Source of the DNA: Bacteroidota bacterium
GTDB taxonomy: Bacteria; Bacteroidota; Bacteroidia; Chitinophagales; Saprospiraceae
Assembly (NCBI GenBank): GCA_029781865.1
Contig: JAKOVW010000052.1
Location: forward strand, 146,999 to 210,998
Length of the DNA stretch: 64,000 nucleotides
Direction of reading: 5' to 3'
In this document: in pieces, positions 10,040 to 19,604 of the stretch
How the letters are laid out: the number at the start of each line of letters is the position of its first letter
Position numbering within the stretch: position 1 is the stretch's first letter
Notes under the pieces: generated by a model
The model's input: the letters and a program-made list of their open reading frames with translations, nothing else
What the model was told of the DNA's origin: nothing
Databases searched by the model: none
Made by a program: the position numbers and the translations under genes

Positions 10040-10298
10040 AACAAATGGGCTTGAACATTTTGAAGAACAACAAATTGCCTTATTGCGCTTTGTCAGATTT
10101 TCCCTGTAAAATCGTCCCATTAACCCGTGCAAATTGTCGTACAGCTCCACTTTATAAGTCTGATGATTATTATAATTATCTGTTTAACTTTGCTTTTGGA
10201 TAATATCTTTTCGTTCCTTTCGCAAATCTGGTGTGTTATTTGCCAAATGGATGTTTATTTTATAATTCCTTAGTGGATCGGGTAGCTTATAATTGTCA

Positions 10299-11438
10299 AT
10301 GGAGAAAATCAGTTTATACAAACCTTTTCAGTCTACTTCTGCTTTAACGTATATTGAGGAAGTTTTGGAGCATGGTAAGCTTGCATCGGGAGGAAAATTT
10401 TCGATTTCCTGCAAGAATTGGTTTTTGAAGAATTATCAATCGGATTCTGTATATCTCACGAGTTCATGTACTGATGCTTTGGAAATGGCAGCATTACTAG
10501 CAGATTTAAAACAAGATGATGAAGTTATCTTGCCTTCTTACACTTTTGTTTCAACTGCGAATGCATTCTTACTGAGAGGATGCAAACTCATATTTGCAGA
10601 TAGCCTTCATTCAAGTCCTAATATCGGATGGGAAACCATTTTACCTTTGGTTACTGTCAAAACCAAATTGATTGTAGTCATGCATTATGCAGGTATTTCT
10701 GTGGATATGGATCCACTGAAGACATTTGCAAGAGACAAAGGTATATTGCTAGTCGAAGATGCCGCTCAGGCAATTGGTGCCCGTTACAAAGGAAAATACC
10801 TTGGCACCATCTCGGATATTGGTGCAATTTCATTTCATTCAACTAAAATGATTAGTTGCGGTGAAGGTGGTTGCTGTATTATAAACAATCCGGAAATGAA
10901 GCAAAGGGCTGAATTAGTCTTTGAGAAGGGTACCAATCGATTGGCCTTTCAAAGAAATGAAGTATCAAAATACGAGTGGGTGGATTTGGGTTCTTCATAT
11001 GGAATGTCAGAGTTACAGGCTGCTCTGTTGTTCTCTCAGCTGGAATATTTGGAATCACTGCGTGCACATCATATCACGATCTGGAATTTATATCAAAGTT
11101 TATTGAGGGAATTGCAAACCCATGAAAAATTAATTCTGCCTGAAGTACCTGATTTTGCAGAAGTAAACGGAACTCATTTTTTTATTGTATTAAAGAGTTC
11201 AGACGTTAGAATGCAATTAAAAAACTTTCTGAATGCGAATGGTGTAGATAGTTCATTTCATTATCTGGCTTTACACAGAAGTCCATATTACGGGAACAGA
11301 AATCATCAGAATTTACCCAATGCAGATCGGTTTGAATCTTGTCTGTTGCGCTTACCCATACATCATGAAGTCAACGAAAACAATGTCCTCCAAATATGCG
11401 GATTAATTTATGCCTTTTTTCAGAAAACGCATGAATGA
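10299..11438 (+). CDS. rffA: dTDP-4-amino-4,6-dideoxygalactose transaminase (DegT/DnrJ/EryC1)
   Basis: PLP-dependent sugar aminotransferase, most like RffA/WecE, which converts dTDP-4-dehydro-6-deoxy-D-glucose to dTDP-4-amino-4,6-dideoxy-D-galactose for polysaccharide synthesis. Family features are LTSSCTDALEMAA (PLP phosphate region), EVILPSYTFVSTANAF, VEDAAQAIGARYKGKYLGT and the Schiff-base lysine K183 in SFHSTKMISCGEGG. GSSYGMSELQAALL and the C-terminal SFHYLALHRSPYY block also match. An upstream in-frame TTG (10293) is possible, but the ATG at 10299 is preferred. dTDP-glucose 4,6-dehydratase, the enzyme that makes its likely substrate, is encoded at 35.1 kb, so the pathway is split across the window. 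Confidence 0.9.
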   Translation: MEKISLYKPFQSTSALTYIEEVLEHGKLASGGKFSISCKNWFLKNYQSDSVYLTSSCTDALEMAALLADLKQDDEVILPSYTFVSTANAFLLRGCKLIFADSLHSSPNIGWETILPLVTVKTKLIVVMHYAGISVDMDPLKTFARDKGILLVEDAAQAIGARYKGKYLGTISDIGAISFHSTKMISCGEGGCCIINNPEMKQRAELVFEKGTNRLAFQRNEVSKYEWVDLGSSYGMSELQAALLFSQLEYLESLRAHHITIWNLYQSLLRELQTHEKLILPEVPDFAEVNGTHFFIVLKSSDVRMQLKNFLNANGVDSSFHYLALHRSPYYGNRNHQNLPNADRFESCLLRLPIHHEVNENNVLQICGLIYAFFQKTHE

Positions 11439-11546
11439 TACGTAGAGGATAATCATTCCGGTAAGACTATTTTTTAGAATTTCTGTTTTGATATAGAATA
11501 GAACACTACCTAATATAATGATCAATCTGCATTCCGCAAATGATGA

Positions 11547-12821
11547 TTAAAGGCCATTCATTAAACTAAATATTTCGTTGCGCAAATCAAGCAGTTCTTT
11601 CTTTTTGTTGAATACAGACAGGTTGAATAAGTAACTCGAATAGCGGGAAAAGTCCATAAAAATAGCAAAAGAGAACAGTGAAATCTGTAAGTAGGAAAGT
11701 ATTAACAGCGTTTCGCTCCATTTGAAGAAAATCTCAAACACGAAAAAAAAGAGGATGGTACAGACTAAATGCGTAGCCATGTTGACGGCAATGCGTACGG
11801 GAGCATAAAATGTATTGTGTTTGATTTTTTTGCGTATATATTGTTTTGAAAAAACAAGTGAAGGAGCATAAAGAATAAAGCCGGGCAAACCAAGGATAAA
11901 AAAAACAATCAGAAAAAAAATAATTTTTAATTTATCTATTAGATTAAAAATCAGGCTGCAATCCAGTGATTTTAAATTGCTAAAAGTACCCTGGTACGTT
12001 GTGATTTTTGAATTTAAAGTTGATAGTGAATCGCCCGACAGTTGATTCAATTTGGTGAAAAGAGTTCTTATGAACGTATATCCTTCTTCAGTATTCTGCA
12101 ATCCAGAGCTTTTATAGGGTAACTGATCGTTTTCGGCCATAGTATATGCTTTGTCATAAATGGACTGCAGATCCTGATGTGCAATAGACACAACAACCTG
12201 ATTCATTTTGCCCTGTAGAAAAGCGGTTAGTGCATTTATTTTATCCTCCTGATTTGCGTTCATAGCAAGCCATGATTTCATACTTATTGCTTCTCCAAAT
12301 TTAAGAATGACGTCATTCCGACTTTTTGTGGCATCATAATATTGAATGCCGGCAGGAACAATGATCAACTCATCTAAATTATTATTTTCAAACGAACCAA
12401 GTGCGAGTCGCGCGGCCCCTTTTTGTAGCGGACGCAGGTATTTAACCATTTCAGAACTTGCTTCCGGAAACATCATTAAAGTATGTTGCTTTGCCAGTAC
12501 CTTGTATGCCTGATCAAAAGTGCTTTTATTGCTTCTTAATTTTTCAAAACCATCTTTGAATCTATAGATCGGAATTTGATTTGTCGATTTCAAAATAGGC
12601 AATAGCCATTTTTTTTCGAACATATCTCCACGGACCAGAAAATGGAGATTGCGGTGCTGAAATGCAGCAATGACGCAAGGTTCTAAGAAAGAATTGGGAT
12701 GATTTACTAAAATCAGAACGGCACCTTTTTTGGGGATCTGCTCAATCCCCGAAATAAAGATTCTTCTAAAATACAAACTAAAAGCCAGTTGCGCCCAAAT
12801 CTTAAAAATTCTGTATACCAT
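11547..12821 (-). CDS. PlsC-like acyltransferase with C-terminal membrane segments
   Basis: Member of the lysophospholipid/glycerol-phosphate acyltransferase family. The catalytic block is LVNHPNSFLEP (H41): in most family members the position after the histidine block is Asp, here Glu (E47). The second block is FPEAS where FPEGT/S is usual, and the substrate-binding arginine region is YRFKDGFEKLR. After the ~210-residue acyltransferase domain there are several hydrophobic helices (about 290-320, 345-370, 375-395). This two-part layout is common in Bacteroidota and of unknown precise substrate. It is divergent from miaA. Confidence 0.8.
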   Translation of the reverse strand: MVYRIFKIWAQLAFSLYFRRIFISGIEQIPKKGAVLILVNHPNSFLEPCVIAAFQHRNLHFLVRGDMFEKKWLLPILKSTNQIPIYRFKDGFEKLRSNKSTFDQAYKVLAKQHTLMMFPEASSEMVKYLRPLQKGAARLALGSFENNNLDELIIVPAGIQYYDATKSRNDVILKFGEAISMKSWLAMNANQEDKINALTAFLQGKMNQVVVSIAHQDLQSIYDKAYTMAENDQLPYKSSGLQNTEEGYTFIRTLFTKLNQLSGDSLSTLNSKITTYQGTFSNLKSLDCSLIFNLIDKLKIIFFLIVFFILGLPGFILYAPSLVFSKQYIRKKIKHNTFYAPVRIAVNMATHLVCTILFFFVFEIFFKWSETLLILSYLQISLFSFAIFMDFSRYSSYLFNLSVFNKKKELLDLRNEIFSLMNGL

Positions 12822-12995
12822 GAATCATATTTACAAAAGCAAATTCAATTTCTCTGATCATAAAGTTATAAGTTCCGGCTTGATGCCGAATTATTCATTA
12901 TTTGTATTTGGCAATCCATTCTTTCTATTTTAGATAGTTTATATAACATAGAATTTATATATCTATTAAACGTTGCTCAAATACTTTCTTTACCA

Positions 12996-13026
12996 TTTGT
13001 AAAATTAATCATTTGGCTTAATTTTG
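12996..13026 (+). promoter_or_regulatory. Bacteroidota-type promoter upstream of miaA
   Basis: TTTG at 12996-12999 and TAATTTTG (TANNTTTG) at 13019-13026 are separated by 19 bp, the -33/-7 arrangement described for Bacteroidota primary sigma factors. The predicted start point is only a few bases before the miaA ATG at 13037, so the mRNA would be almost leaderless. Confidence 0.6.
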
Positions 13027-13036
13027 AATCCTTTAT

Positions 13037-13942
13037 ATGAAAAATACTTTGGTCGTAATAGACGGTCCAACAGCAAGTGGTAAAACAAATCTGGCTTATC
13101 AATTGGCATTGCAATGGTCCTGTCCTGTGATTTCTGCAGATAGCAGGCAGGTGTTTAAATCTGTGAATATAGGAACAGCAAAGCCGGCCGCATCGATGCT
13201 TCAAAATGTTAAACACTACTTTATAGATCACAAGGAAATTGATGAACATTACAACGTAGGGGATTATGAAAAGGAAGCCCGACAGCTTATTAATGAGTTA
13301 TTTCAGACACATGCTACAATAGTCTTATGCGGTGGTTCAGGGTTGTACATAAAATCAATTTTACATGGCTTAAATGATCTGCCTGCTTCAACTAAAGAAA
13401 TTCGTGCAGTGGTTCATGAAATTTTTGAAAAGAACGGAATTGAAGCTTTGCAAAAGTATGTTCAGATAACGGATCCCGATTATTATGAAATTGTAGATCT
13501 CAATAATCCAAGACGGCTGTCGAGGGCGATTGAAGTTTTTTTAATGACAGGCAAGCCTATTTCATCATTCAGAACTGGAGAACATGAAGAAAGACATTAT
13601 TCCTTTGTTGAATTGACCTTGATACCTGAACGCAATGAATTGTATCATATAATTGATGCAAGGGTTGATCAAATGATAGAGGAAGGATTGGTAGAAGAAA
13701 CGAAGTCATTAATGGATTACAGAGATACACAGGCAATGGATACTGTGGGTTATAAAGAAATTATTGCTCACCTCGAAGGTAATTTGAGTCTGAAACAAGC
13801 TATTGATTTAATCAAACAGCGCACCCGGAATTATGCCAAACGACAAATCACCTGGTTTCATAAAGAGAGCGCCGGTTTGCAAGTGGATCCTGCCAATGAA
13901 ATTGCAATACAAAACTATTTGAAAGAACATTCCTTGCTATAA
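13037..13942 (+). CDS. miaA: tRNA dimethylallyltransferase MiaA
   Basis: Transfers a dimethylallyl group to A37 of tRNAs that read UNN codons. The P-loop GPTASGKT (residues 10-17) is followed by the substrate motif ISADSRQVFKSVNIGTAKP, YNVGDYEKEA, the GGSGLYIKSILHG block and DTVGYKEIIAHLEG, in the family order. At 301 aa it is of normal length. The C-terminal KQRTRNYAKRQITWF segment is the classical MiaA signature. The nearby promoter (12996-13026) supports this ATG. Confidence 0.96.
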   Translation: MKNTLVVIDGPTASGKTNLAYQLALQWSCPVISADSRQVFKSVNIGTAKPAASMLQNVKHYFIDHKEIDEHYNVGDYEKEARQLINELFQTHATIVLCGGSGLYIKSILHGLNDLPASTKEIRAVVHEIFEKNGIEALQKYVQITDPDYYEIVDLNNPRRLSRAIEVFLMTGKPISSFRTGEHEERHYSFVELTLIPERNELYHIIDARVDQMIEEGLVEETKSLMDYRDTQAMDTVGYKEIIAHLEGNLSLKQAIDLIKQRTRNYAKRQITWFHKESAGLQVDPANEIAIQNYLKEHSLL

Positions 13943-14007
13943 GATTCCAATCTGCTGTTAAGGTACTTCATTTCGTTCATACGCCCAGTCATTCCTCATT
14001 TCTCAAT

Positions 14008-14132
14008 TCTCCCAATTACTAACTGCCAACTGCCAACTACTAGTTTCCAGTTTTCAGTTTTCAGTTTCCAGTTTCCAGTTTTCAGTTCCTAGTTCCTAGT
14101 TCCTAACTCCTCACTCCTAACTCCTAACTTCC
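14008..14132. repeat. Low-complexity tandem spacer (caactgcc / ttttcagt / tcctagt)
   Basis: Short degenerate tandem units (AACTGCC, AGTTTTC, AGTTCCT, ACTCCTA) fill the space between the convergent miaA and lipoprotein genes. The type matches the spacer at 2.77-2.88 kb. No reading frame or hairpin stands out. Confidence 0.8.
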
Positions 14133-14135
14133 TCC

Positions 14136-14879
14136 TCACTCTCTTGGCAAAATCTTTCTGTTGAAATTGACAGATCGGATTCCATTTTTCTTTCTCATGA
14201 TAATCAACATTTCGTATCTGCCTATTTTTTCTTCATTGAATCGGAAGGTCCACAAGTTCATATAAGCAGATATTTTTTGCAGGGCTTTTACATCATACAT
14301 TTTGAAATCCGTTTCAATCATTTCCTTAGTCAGGCTGGAATCCATATCCACGATCAATTCATTACTAATAATTTCGGGATTGACTAAGTCCGGTTTTTTT
14401 TGGACCTGGGTCCATTTTTCAGATTGAATTAAATCACTGATGGTTTTAGACATATTGTGTAAACCGTCCGGCAAGTTGGAATTAGCTTTCACATCTTTTA
14501 TTTTGGCTCCATGATTATCGAAAAACTGGAGTTGTGTGATTGGTAAATCTGCGATGTTGACCATGTATTCGTTTTGGTAACCGGACAAATTCAGGTCTTC
14601 GCTCATTCGTTTCAGCTTGAGCATTTTGTCGCTTTTTAGTTCCGTAAAGAATACTCCGGTCTTTTCAAGATACTCCCGGCCTTCAAGAATGGCTAATCCA
14701 TTTTTGTACAACGATATTTTGAAGACCTGGCAATGTCCGAAGCATGGAAATTTTTCCAGGGTCATCCAATGTTTAAGTTCTACCATTTTTGATTCTGTAG
14801 CTTCCTTTTGAGTGCGACAGCTAATCAAAAAAACAACTGTAAAAAGTAACACGAACAATGGTGTATTTCGATAATTCAT
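14136..14879 (-). CDS. DUF6438-type lipoprotein
   Basis: Predicted lipoprotein: hydrophobic signal followed by a lipobox (FLISC, Cys21). The block EKFPCFGHCQVFKISLYKNGLAILEGREYLEKTG matches the pattern of the DUF6438 family (PCxGxCPxYxxxIYxNG), a Bacteroidota envelope domain of unknown function; only residues in that pattern are recognised. It is the last gene of a three-gene minus-strand operon and overlaps the stop of the M43 protease gene by one base (TAATG arrangement), so translational coupling is likely. Confidence 0.75.
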   Translation of the reverse strand: MNYRNTPLFVLLFTVVFLISCRTQKEATESKMVELKHWMTLEKFPCFGHCQVFKISLYKNGLAILEGREYLEKTGVFFTELKSDKMLKLKRMSEDLNLSGYQNEYMVNIADLPITQLQFFDNHGAKIKDVKANSNLPDGLHNMSKTISDLIQSEKWTQVQKKPDLVNPEIISNELIVDMDSSLTKEMIETDFKMYDVKALQKISAYMNLWTFRFNEEKIGRYEMLIIMRKKNGIRSVNFNRKILPRE

Positions 14880-16084
14880 TATGGAAAATTTATAAATTTA
14901 AATGTTTTATGGCTGTTGTTTTGGCTGATTCTCAAAAAGTACATTCCCGGATGCAAATTTATATTGAACACGGGAATGCTCAAAGATATAGATTGTTTTG
15001 AAGCTGATGCCCAAATCAGGTGGCCTCTTGTATCAATTAGTTCGCAATTTCCGCTCCACGGTTTGTTATCCTGATTTTTAATTTGATAAAAGCCCTGATT
15101 GTAAATAAGAAAAAGCTCATCAATGCTGGTTTCCGGAACATCAATACATGAATGATTTGCGAGCTCATACCGGTATTGTTGAATGATGGAGTGCATCCGG
15201 TCGACCTGTCCCTTAGTAAACAGCAGCATACATGGATCGTCGACAGTACACATGTAATTCATATACATTGCCTTATTGCCACAACTGCTTTGCGGATTAG
15301 ACGGACAGCCGGAGTAATCATCTGACTGAATAGGTGTATCAGAGACGAAATCGTCACCCAGGCAGTCATTGTGATGGTCACCGGATAAATGTTTCAATCC
15401 AAAGTAATGACCCATTTCGTGGACCAGCGTTTTGCCCTGGTGAAACGGTTTGTTGTTTGCAGCAGTGCCGATAAAACCAATAGCTCGGTAATCTATTATA
15501 ATGCCATCATCTTCCATAGTTGCATCCCAAGGAAAAACAGATTCACCAAGTGCGTTACATTGTTCCCGGTTTATTGCGTAGATATTGATGTATTGATCAG
15601 GTGGCCAGATATCCAGACCTCCCAATGATGTATGCATAATATATCTTTTATTACCTGCAAATTTTTTACACGCTATGTTGATGTCATTTATTTTTGTCCG
15701 GGTAACTCCATTGGTAATCTGACCATTTGGATCTTTATCTGCCAGGCAAAAATGGATGTTAGGACTGGCTTTTAATTTTCTGAACTCCTGGGGGATATTT
15801 GGATCTTCTGAGCTCACATTTTCATCATAGATCTTATTCAGTATTTCCAATTGGGATAATATCTGAATCATGCTGATGTTTTCATCATCGTTGGTAAACA
15901 TGACGTGAAACACAACCTGAAACCGATAAGCGGATCTTTTTTCAAATGGCGTAATTGTTGAAATTATTTTGCCATTACCAACAGAATCTGCAACGGAACA
16001 GCGTTGGGCCATACCATCCTGATGAGCAATAGAACAAAATATCAGAATCAGTGAAAAAACAAAATCTGAGGATTTAATTAACAT
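14879..16084 (-). CDS. Secreted M43 (pappalysin-like) zinc metalloprotease with T9SS-like tail
   Basis: Metzincin-type protease: LVHEMGHYFGLKHLSGD carries the extended zinc motif HExxHxxGxxH, and a met-turn-like MNYM follows about 50 residues later after paired cysteines (CLGDD, CPSNPQSSCG). This order is typical of M43 cytophagalysins. A signal peptide precedes it, and the C-terminal ~80 residues (ELIDTRGHLIWAS, HPGMYFLRIS) look like a T9SS sorting domain lacking the usual YPNP start. The ATG at 16084 is preferred over a TTG at 16093. It overlaps the upstream OmpA-like gene by 11 bp, and the next gene by 1 bp, forming an operon. Confidence 0.85.
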   Translation of the reverse strand: MLIKSSDFVFSLILIFCSIAHQDGMAQRCSVADSVGNGKIISTITPFEKRSAYRFQVVFHVMFTNDDENISMIQILSQLEILNKIYDENVSSEDPNIPQEFRKLKASPNIHFCLADKDPNGQITNGVTRTKINDINIACKKFAGNKRYIMHTSLGGLDIWPPDQYINIYAINREQCNALGESVFPWDATMEDDGIIIDYRAIGFIGTAANNKPFHQGKTLVHEMGHYFGLKHLSGDHHNDCLGDDFVSDTPIQSDDYSGCPSNPQSSCGNKAMYMNYMCTVDDPCMLLFTKGQVDRMHSIIQQYRYELANHSCIDVPETSIDELFLIYNQGFYQIKNQDNKPWSGNCELIDTRGHLIWASASKQSISLSIPVFNINLHPGMYFLRISQNNSHKTFKFINFP

Positions 16085-18176
16085 GTATAGCAAGTTCTAT
16101 TCCGGCAGATGGTATTTTAGGATTATTATGTGTATTGTTTAATAAAGCACCTAGTTTGATCAGGCTGGAATTTACTCCTGAAACACTCATTAATTTGAAG
16201 ACAGTGTTCGCCCGCTTAAAACTATTGTCAAAAGATTTATTTCCATTGGCATCCATAGAACCATAACCGGTTATCTCTATTTTTATTTCTTTCTGTGTTT
16301 TTAATATAAGAGCTAATTTTCCAATCAGATCTGTACCGGCCTGTGTCATGGCCATGCTTTCACCTTCAAAGACAGCGGACTGAGCCAGAGTTAAATTAAA
16401 ATGGGCATTATCTATAAAACCTGTTACGCCGTTTTGGAGATGCTCATTGGAAAATGCATTGAGTTTATCTATTAATTGCGAAGGCAAGGGTTTAATTACA
16501 GGACTTTCTTTCTTTTGTGGCTGCGTGGATTTTAGTTGCAGACTATCTAATTTCATTTTTAATGTGGTGATCTCGGATGAAGAAGCATTCAGATCTTTTT
16601 TGAGTTGATTGATGGTTTGTTCATTTGTTTCTGCTTCTTTTTTGTCATGTGCTTTTAATTGAATTATTTTTTTTAATGAGTCGATTTTAGATTCCCGACT
16701 TGCAATTAAATTATGATCCCTGTTGATTTCTGACTCCAATGATTTGTTGACATGTTGCATGCGAACAACTTCACCTCTGAAATAATTGAGGCTGTCTTTC
16801 AAAGGATTTTGTTTTTCGGTAGCAATCTGATCTGTCAATTCGGATAATTTCAAACTAAGAATTTCTATCTGTTTGTTTTTGGCATCCAGTTCGTCACTCA
16901 TCGTTTTGATTTCAGATTCATTTTTATCTTTTTGATTAAACAGGAGCGTAGTCAGAACCTTTAAAGAATCTCCTTCTCTTTGTAGGGTTTGAATTGAATT
17001 GAGCCTGGCTGCATTTTGATCCCGCAGATCTTTTAACTCGCGTTGCGTATCTTCATTGCGGGATTGTGATCGGTCGGCTAGTTCCTTATTCATATGATCC
17101 AACTCCGTTTTTTGGATTTCGAGTTTTTCGCGAAGTTCTTTAATTTCTTTATGGTTGTCATCCAGGGCGTCATTTAAGGCACTGAGATTTCTGTCACGTG
17201 AATTGAGATCTGATTTTAATTGTTCGATGACCAGTTTTTGTTCGGCCTCTTCTTTGTTTTTCGATTTGTTTTCCTTTTGCTGGCGCTCCTGATTTAATTG
17301 TTCTTTGCTTTGCTGGAGGGATTGTTGAGTGTTGCTGAGTTCTTCCGTTTTGCTTTTCAAATCATTCGAAAGAGAGCGATTTTCATCTTCCAGTGAGACG
17401 AGTCTGGCATTCTTTGTGGTTAATTCAGCCTGCAATTTGATTACTTCTTCATTTTGTTTTTCTCTGTTCAGGCGTTCTTTCTCTTCCACTTTTTCATTCA
17501 GGTCTGACATTTGAAAAGAAAGATCTTTGTTTTTCATCGAGAGAAATTGGATTTGAGATTGCAGCGAATCAATGAGATACGAACTTTGTTTTATTTGCTC
17601 TGTTGTTTTTTGATCACTGGATTTTCTCGCCAGATCTTTTTTGAGGCTGGAAATCTCATCGTTTTTTAAGGTCAACTCGGATTTTAATTTGTTTTGTGCA
17701 GATTTTAATTCATCCAATTGATGATTCAACTGGTCTATGGTTTTATTTTTTTCTTTTGAAGAACTTTGCTTGCTTTCGGATTGCTGCAGTTGTTGTTTTA
17801 AACCCTGTACTTCCAGTTCGGATTTTTTTAGCTGATCCCGGATTTTAGCGTTTTCTGCTAGGAGCTTGGTCATTTCAATTTGAACAGTATCCCATTGGCT
17901 TTCTGTTACCGGATTCGATTTGGAGTTACCTGATCCGGATTTTCCTTCGTATTTCTGATAAAATTCTATTAATACATTTTCCGTTTTTTCCAATTGTTCT
18001 TTGGTCAATTTGAGTTCGGTGCCAAGTAATTTTAGACTATCGTTTTCTTTTTTCAGCGTAGTATTTGTCAGTTGTAATTGTTCGGAATGTGAAGCCAGGG
18101 ATTGATACCTGGAGGTCGATACACAGCCCATTAAGCCGGTAGCTAATGCAAAAAAACAGGTTATTGTGAGTTTCAT
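16074..18176 (-). CDS. Coiled-coil lipoprotein with OmpA-like C-terminal domain
   Basis: A lipoprotein signal (GLMGC, Cys18) is followed by an exceptionally long Glu/Lys/Gln/Asn-rich heptad region (about residues 25-560), indicating an extended coiled coil. The last ~130 residues contain an OmpA/MotB-like peptidoglycan-binding fold: FNLTLAQSAVFEGESMAMTQAG, then KIEITGYGS and FDNSFKRANTVFKLMSVSGV, which parallels the family's NxxLSxxRAxxVxxYL. It probably tethers the outer membrane to the wall with a long periplasmic spacer. It is the first gene of the operon with the M43 protease and DUF6438 lipoprotein. Confidence 0.8.
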   Translation of the reverse strand: MKLTITCFFALATGLMGCVSTSRYQSLASHSEQLQLTNTTLKKENDSLKLLGTELKLTKEQLEKTENVLIEFYQKYEGKSGSGNSKSNPVTESQWDTVQIEMTKLLAENAKIRDQLKKSELEVQGLKQQLQQSESKQSSSKEKNKTIDQLNHQLDELKSAQNKLKSELTLKNDEISSLKKDLARKSSDQKTTEQIKQSSYLIDSLQSQIQFLSMKNKDLSFQMSDLNEKVEEKERLNREKQNEEVIKLQAELTTKNARLVSLEDENRSLSNDLKSKTEELSNTQQSLQQSKEQLNQERQQKENKSKNKEEAEQKLVIEQLKSDLNSRDRNLSALNDALDDNHKEIKELREKLEIQKTELDHMNKELADRSQSRNEDTQRELKDLRDQNAARLNSIQTLQREGDSLKVLTTLLFNQKDKNESEIKTMSDELDAKNKQIEILSLKLSELTDQIATEKQNPLKDSLNYFRGEVVRMQHVNKSLESEINRDHNLIASRESKIDSLKKIIQLKAHDKKEAETNEQTINQLKKDLNASSSEITTLKMKLDSLQLKSTQPQKKESPVIKPLPSQLIDKLNAFSNEHLQNGVTGFIDNAHFNLTLAQSAVFEGESMAMTQAGTDLIGKLALILKTQKEIKIEITGYGSMDANGNKSFDNSFKRANTVFKLMSVSGVNSSLIKLGALLNNTHNNPKIPSAGIELAIHVN

Positions 18177-18303
18177 CAGCGTAGATAAGCAAATTTGATC
18201 ACAAATTTATCAGCTTTCAGCGATTTTTTATCGATTTCCCCGATATTGCATTGAACCATTAAGTGAACACAGAGTTTATTACTTTTACATTTAAGATCCT
18301 GTT

Positions 18304-19512
18304 TTGAAGACCTTTCAATTAGATCATGACTATACTTTTAAACTGTTCTGGACGGTTAAAGAGATGATAGCACAATGGGATGAGCTGCCATCCAGATCCG
18401 TACTACTGTCTTCGAAATATCTGGAAACCCTTGAGCAATATCATCCTGAAAATATGAGCTTCAGGTATGTGATCGTCTTCAAATCGAATAAACCGGTAGC
18501 CGGTTTTTATTTTCAGCTTCTTCCCTTTAATGCTGCTGACCGGTTGAATCTGGAATCTGTCCCAAAGGACAATTTATTTTCCTGTATTTACAGGCATCTG
18601 AAAAAGCTGGTTGCGCGCAAAGTGGATTTTGTCACATTGATTTGTGGTAATCTGCTTGCTACCGGACCTTTTGGCTTTACCTATTCTTCAGTGATTTCCT
18701 ATGAGAAGTTGCAGGATCTTTTCAATCAGGTATTAAGGACCTTATTTCAGCATGTCGAGTTGATTGATCATGCTTCTGTATGTTTGTTAAAAGAACTGCC
18801 ATTAACGGAGAAATTTGATGATTCTGACGAGTCGAAGTTGAAATATTTTCATCCTTTTTTTATTCAACCGACTATGGTCTTGCCCATATCAGACAAATGG
18901 CAAACGTTGGAGGATTATTTAAATGATTTGCAATCGAAGTATCGTTTGAGAGTTCGCAAGGCTTTACATGCTTCGCAAAATATTGAGCACAGGGAGTTTG
19001 ACATACAAGAATTAAAAATGTACCAGGACAAAATATATGATTTGTATTTTAATACGGCAGATGGATCGGATTTCAATTTAGTCAATTTAAATAAAGAATA
19101 TTTTTTAAGATTAAAAGAATCTCTTGGAGATAAATATCATGTCATCGGTTGTTTTAAAAATCAGGAGTTAATTGCATTTTATAGTTTTTTCAATGATGCC
19201 CCTGAATTGTTAGGTCATTTTTTAGGGACAATGAAGGAAAATAATTTAAAATACCAGGTTTACCTGAATATCCTCATTCGCTTTATTTCCCATGGCATTG
19301 AAGGAAAATACAAAACCATTAATCTGGCCCGTACAGCTATTGAAATAAAAAGTTCAGTAGGGGCGGTTCCGATTGAAATGCTTTGTTATTTAACACACCG
19401 GAATAAAATTTACAATGCTTTTGTGCCTAATTTAATTAAGTATCTTAAACCGGAAGAAAAATATGTGATCAGACAACCGTTTAAGAAATTAAAAAGTAAA
19501 AATGAAGTTTGA
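18304..19512 (+). CDS. GNAT/FemAB-like acyltransferase family protein
   Basis: A 402-residue protein whose C-terminal half looks like the Acetyltransf_6/BioF2-like GNAT domain: LEDYLNDLQSKYRLRVRKAL followed by YFLRLKESLGDKYHVIGCFKNQELIAFYSFF and the strand-helix pattern near EGKYKTINLARTAIEIKSSVGA. Proteins of this class often act on cell-envelope precursors, but the substrate here is unknown. No ATG is in frame at the start; TTG at 18304 opens a plausible protein (KTFQLDHDY). It is divergent from the OmpA-like operon, 127 bp away. Confidence 0.65.
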   Translation: MKTFQLDHDYTFKLFWTVKEMIAQWDELPSRSVLLSSKYLETLEQYHPENMSFRYVIVFKSNKPVAGFYFQLLPFNAADRLNLESVPKDNLFSCIYRHLKKLVARKVDFVTLICGNLLATGPFGFTYSSVISYEKLQDLFNQVLRTLFQHVELIDHASVCLLKELPLTEKFDDSDESKLKYFHPFFIQPTMVLPISDKWQTLEDYLNDLQSKYRLRVRKALHASQNIEHREFDIQELKMYQDKIYDLYFNTADGSDFNLVNLNKEYFLRLKESLGDKYHVIGCFKNQELIAFYSFFNDAPELLGHFLGTMKENNLKYQVYLNILIRFISHGIEGKYKTINLARTAIEIKSSVGAVPIEMLCYLTHRNKIYNAFVPNLIKYLKPEEKYVIRQPFKKLKSKNEV

Positions 19513-19604
19513 TTTAATAGTCAAGTTAATCAGCTGTTAAAAATGAAAACGGGCTCAGGCCACGTTTTTAAATTGTCTATTTTTGTTAGCGTATAAAACA
19601 CAAG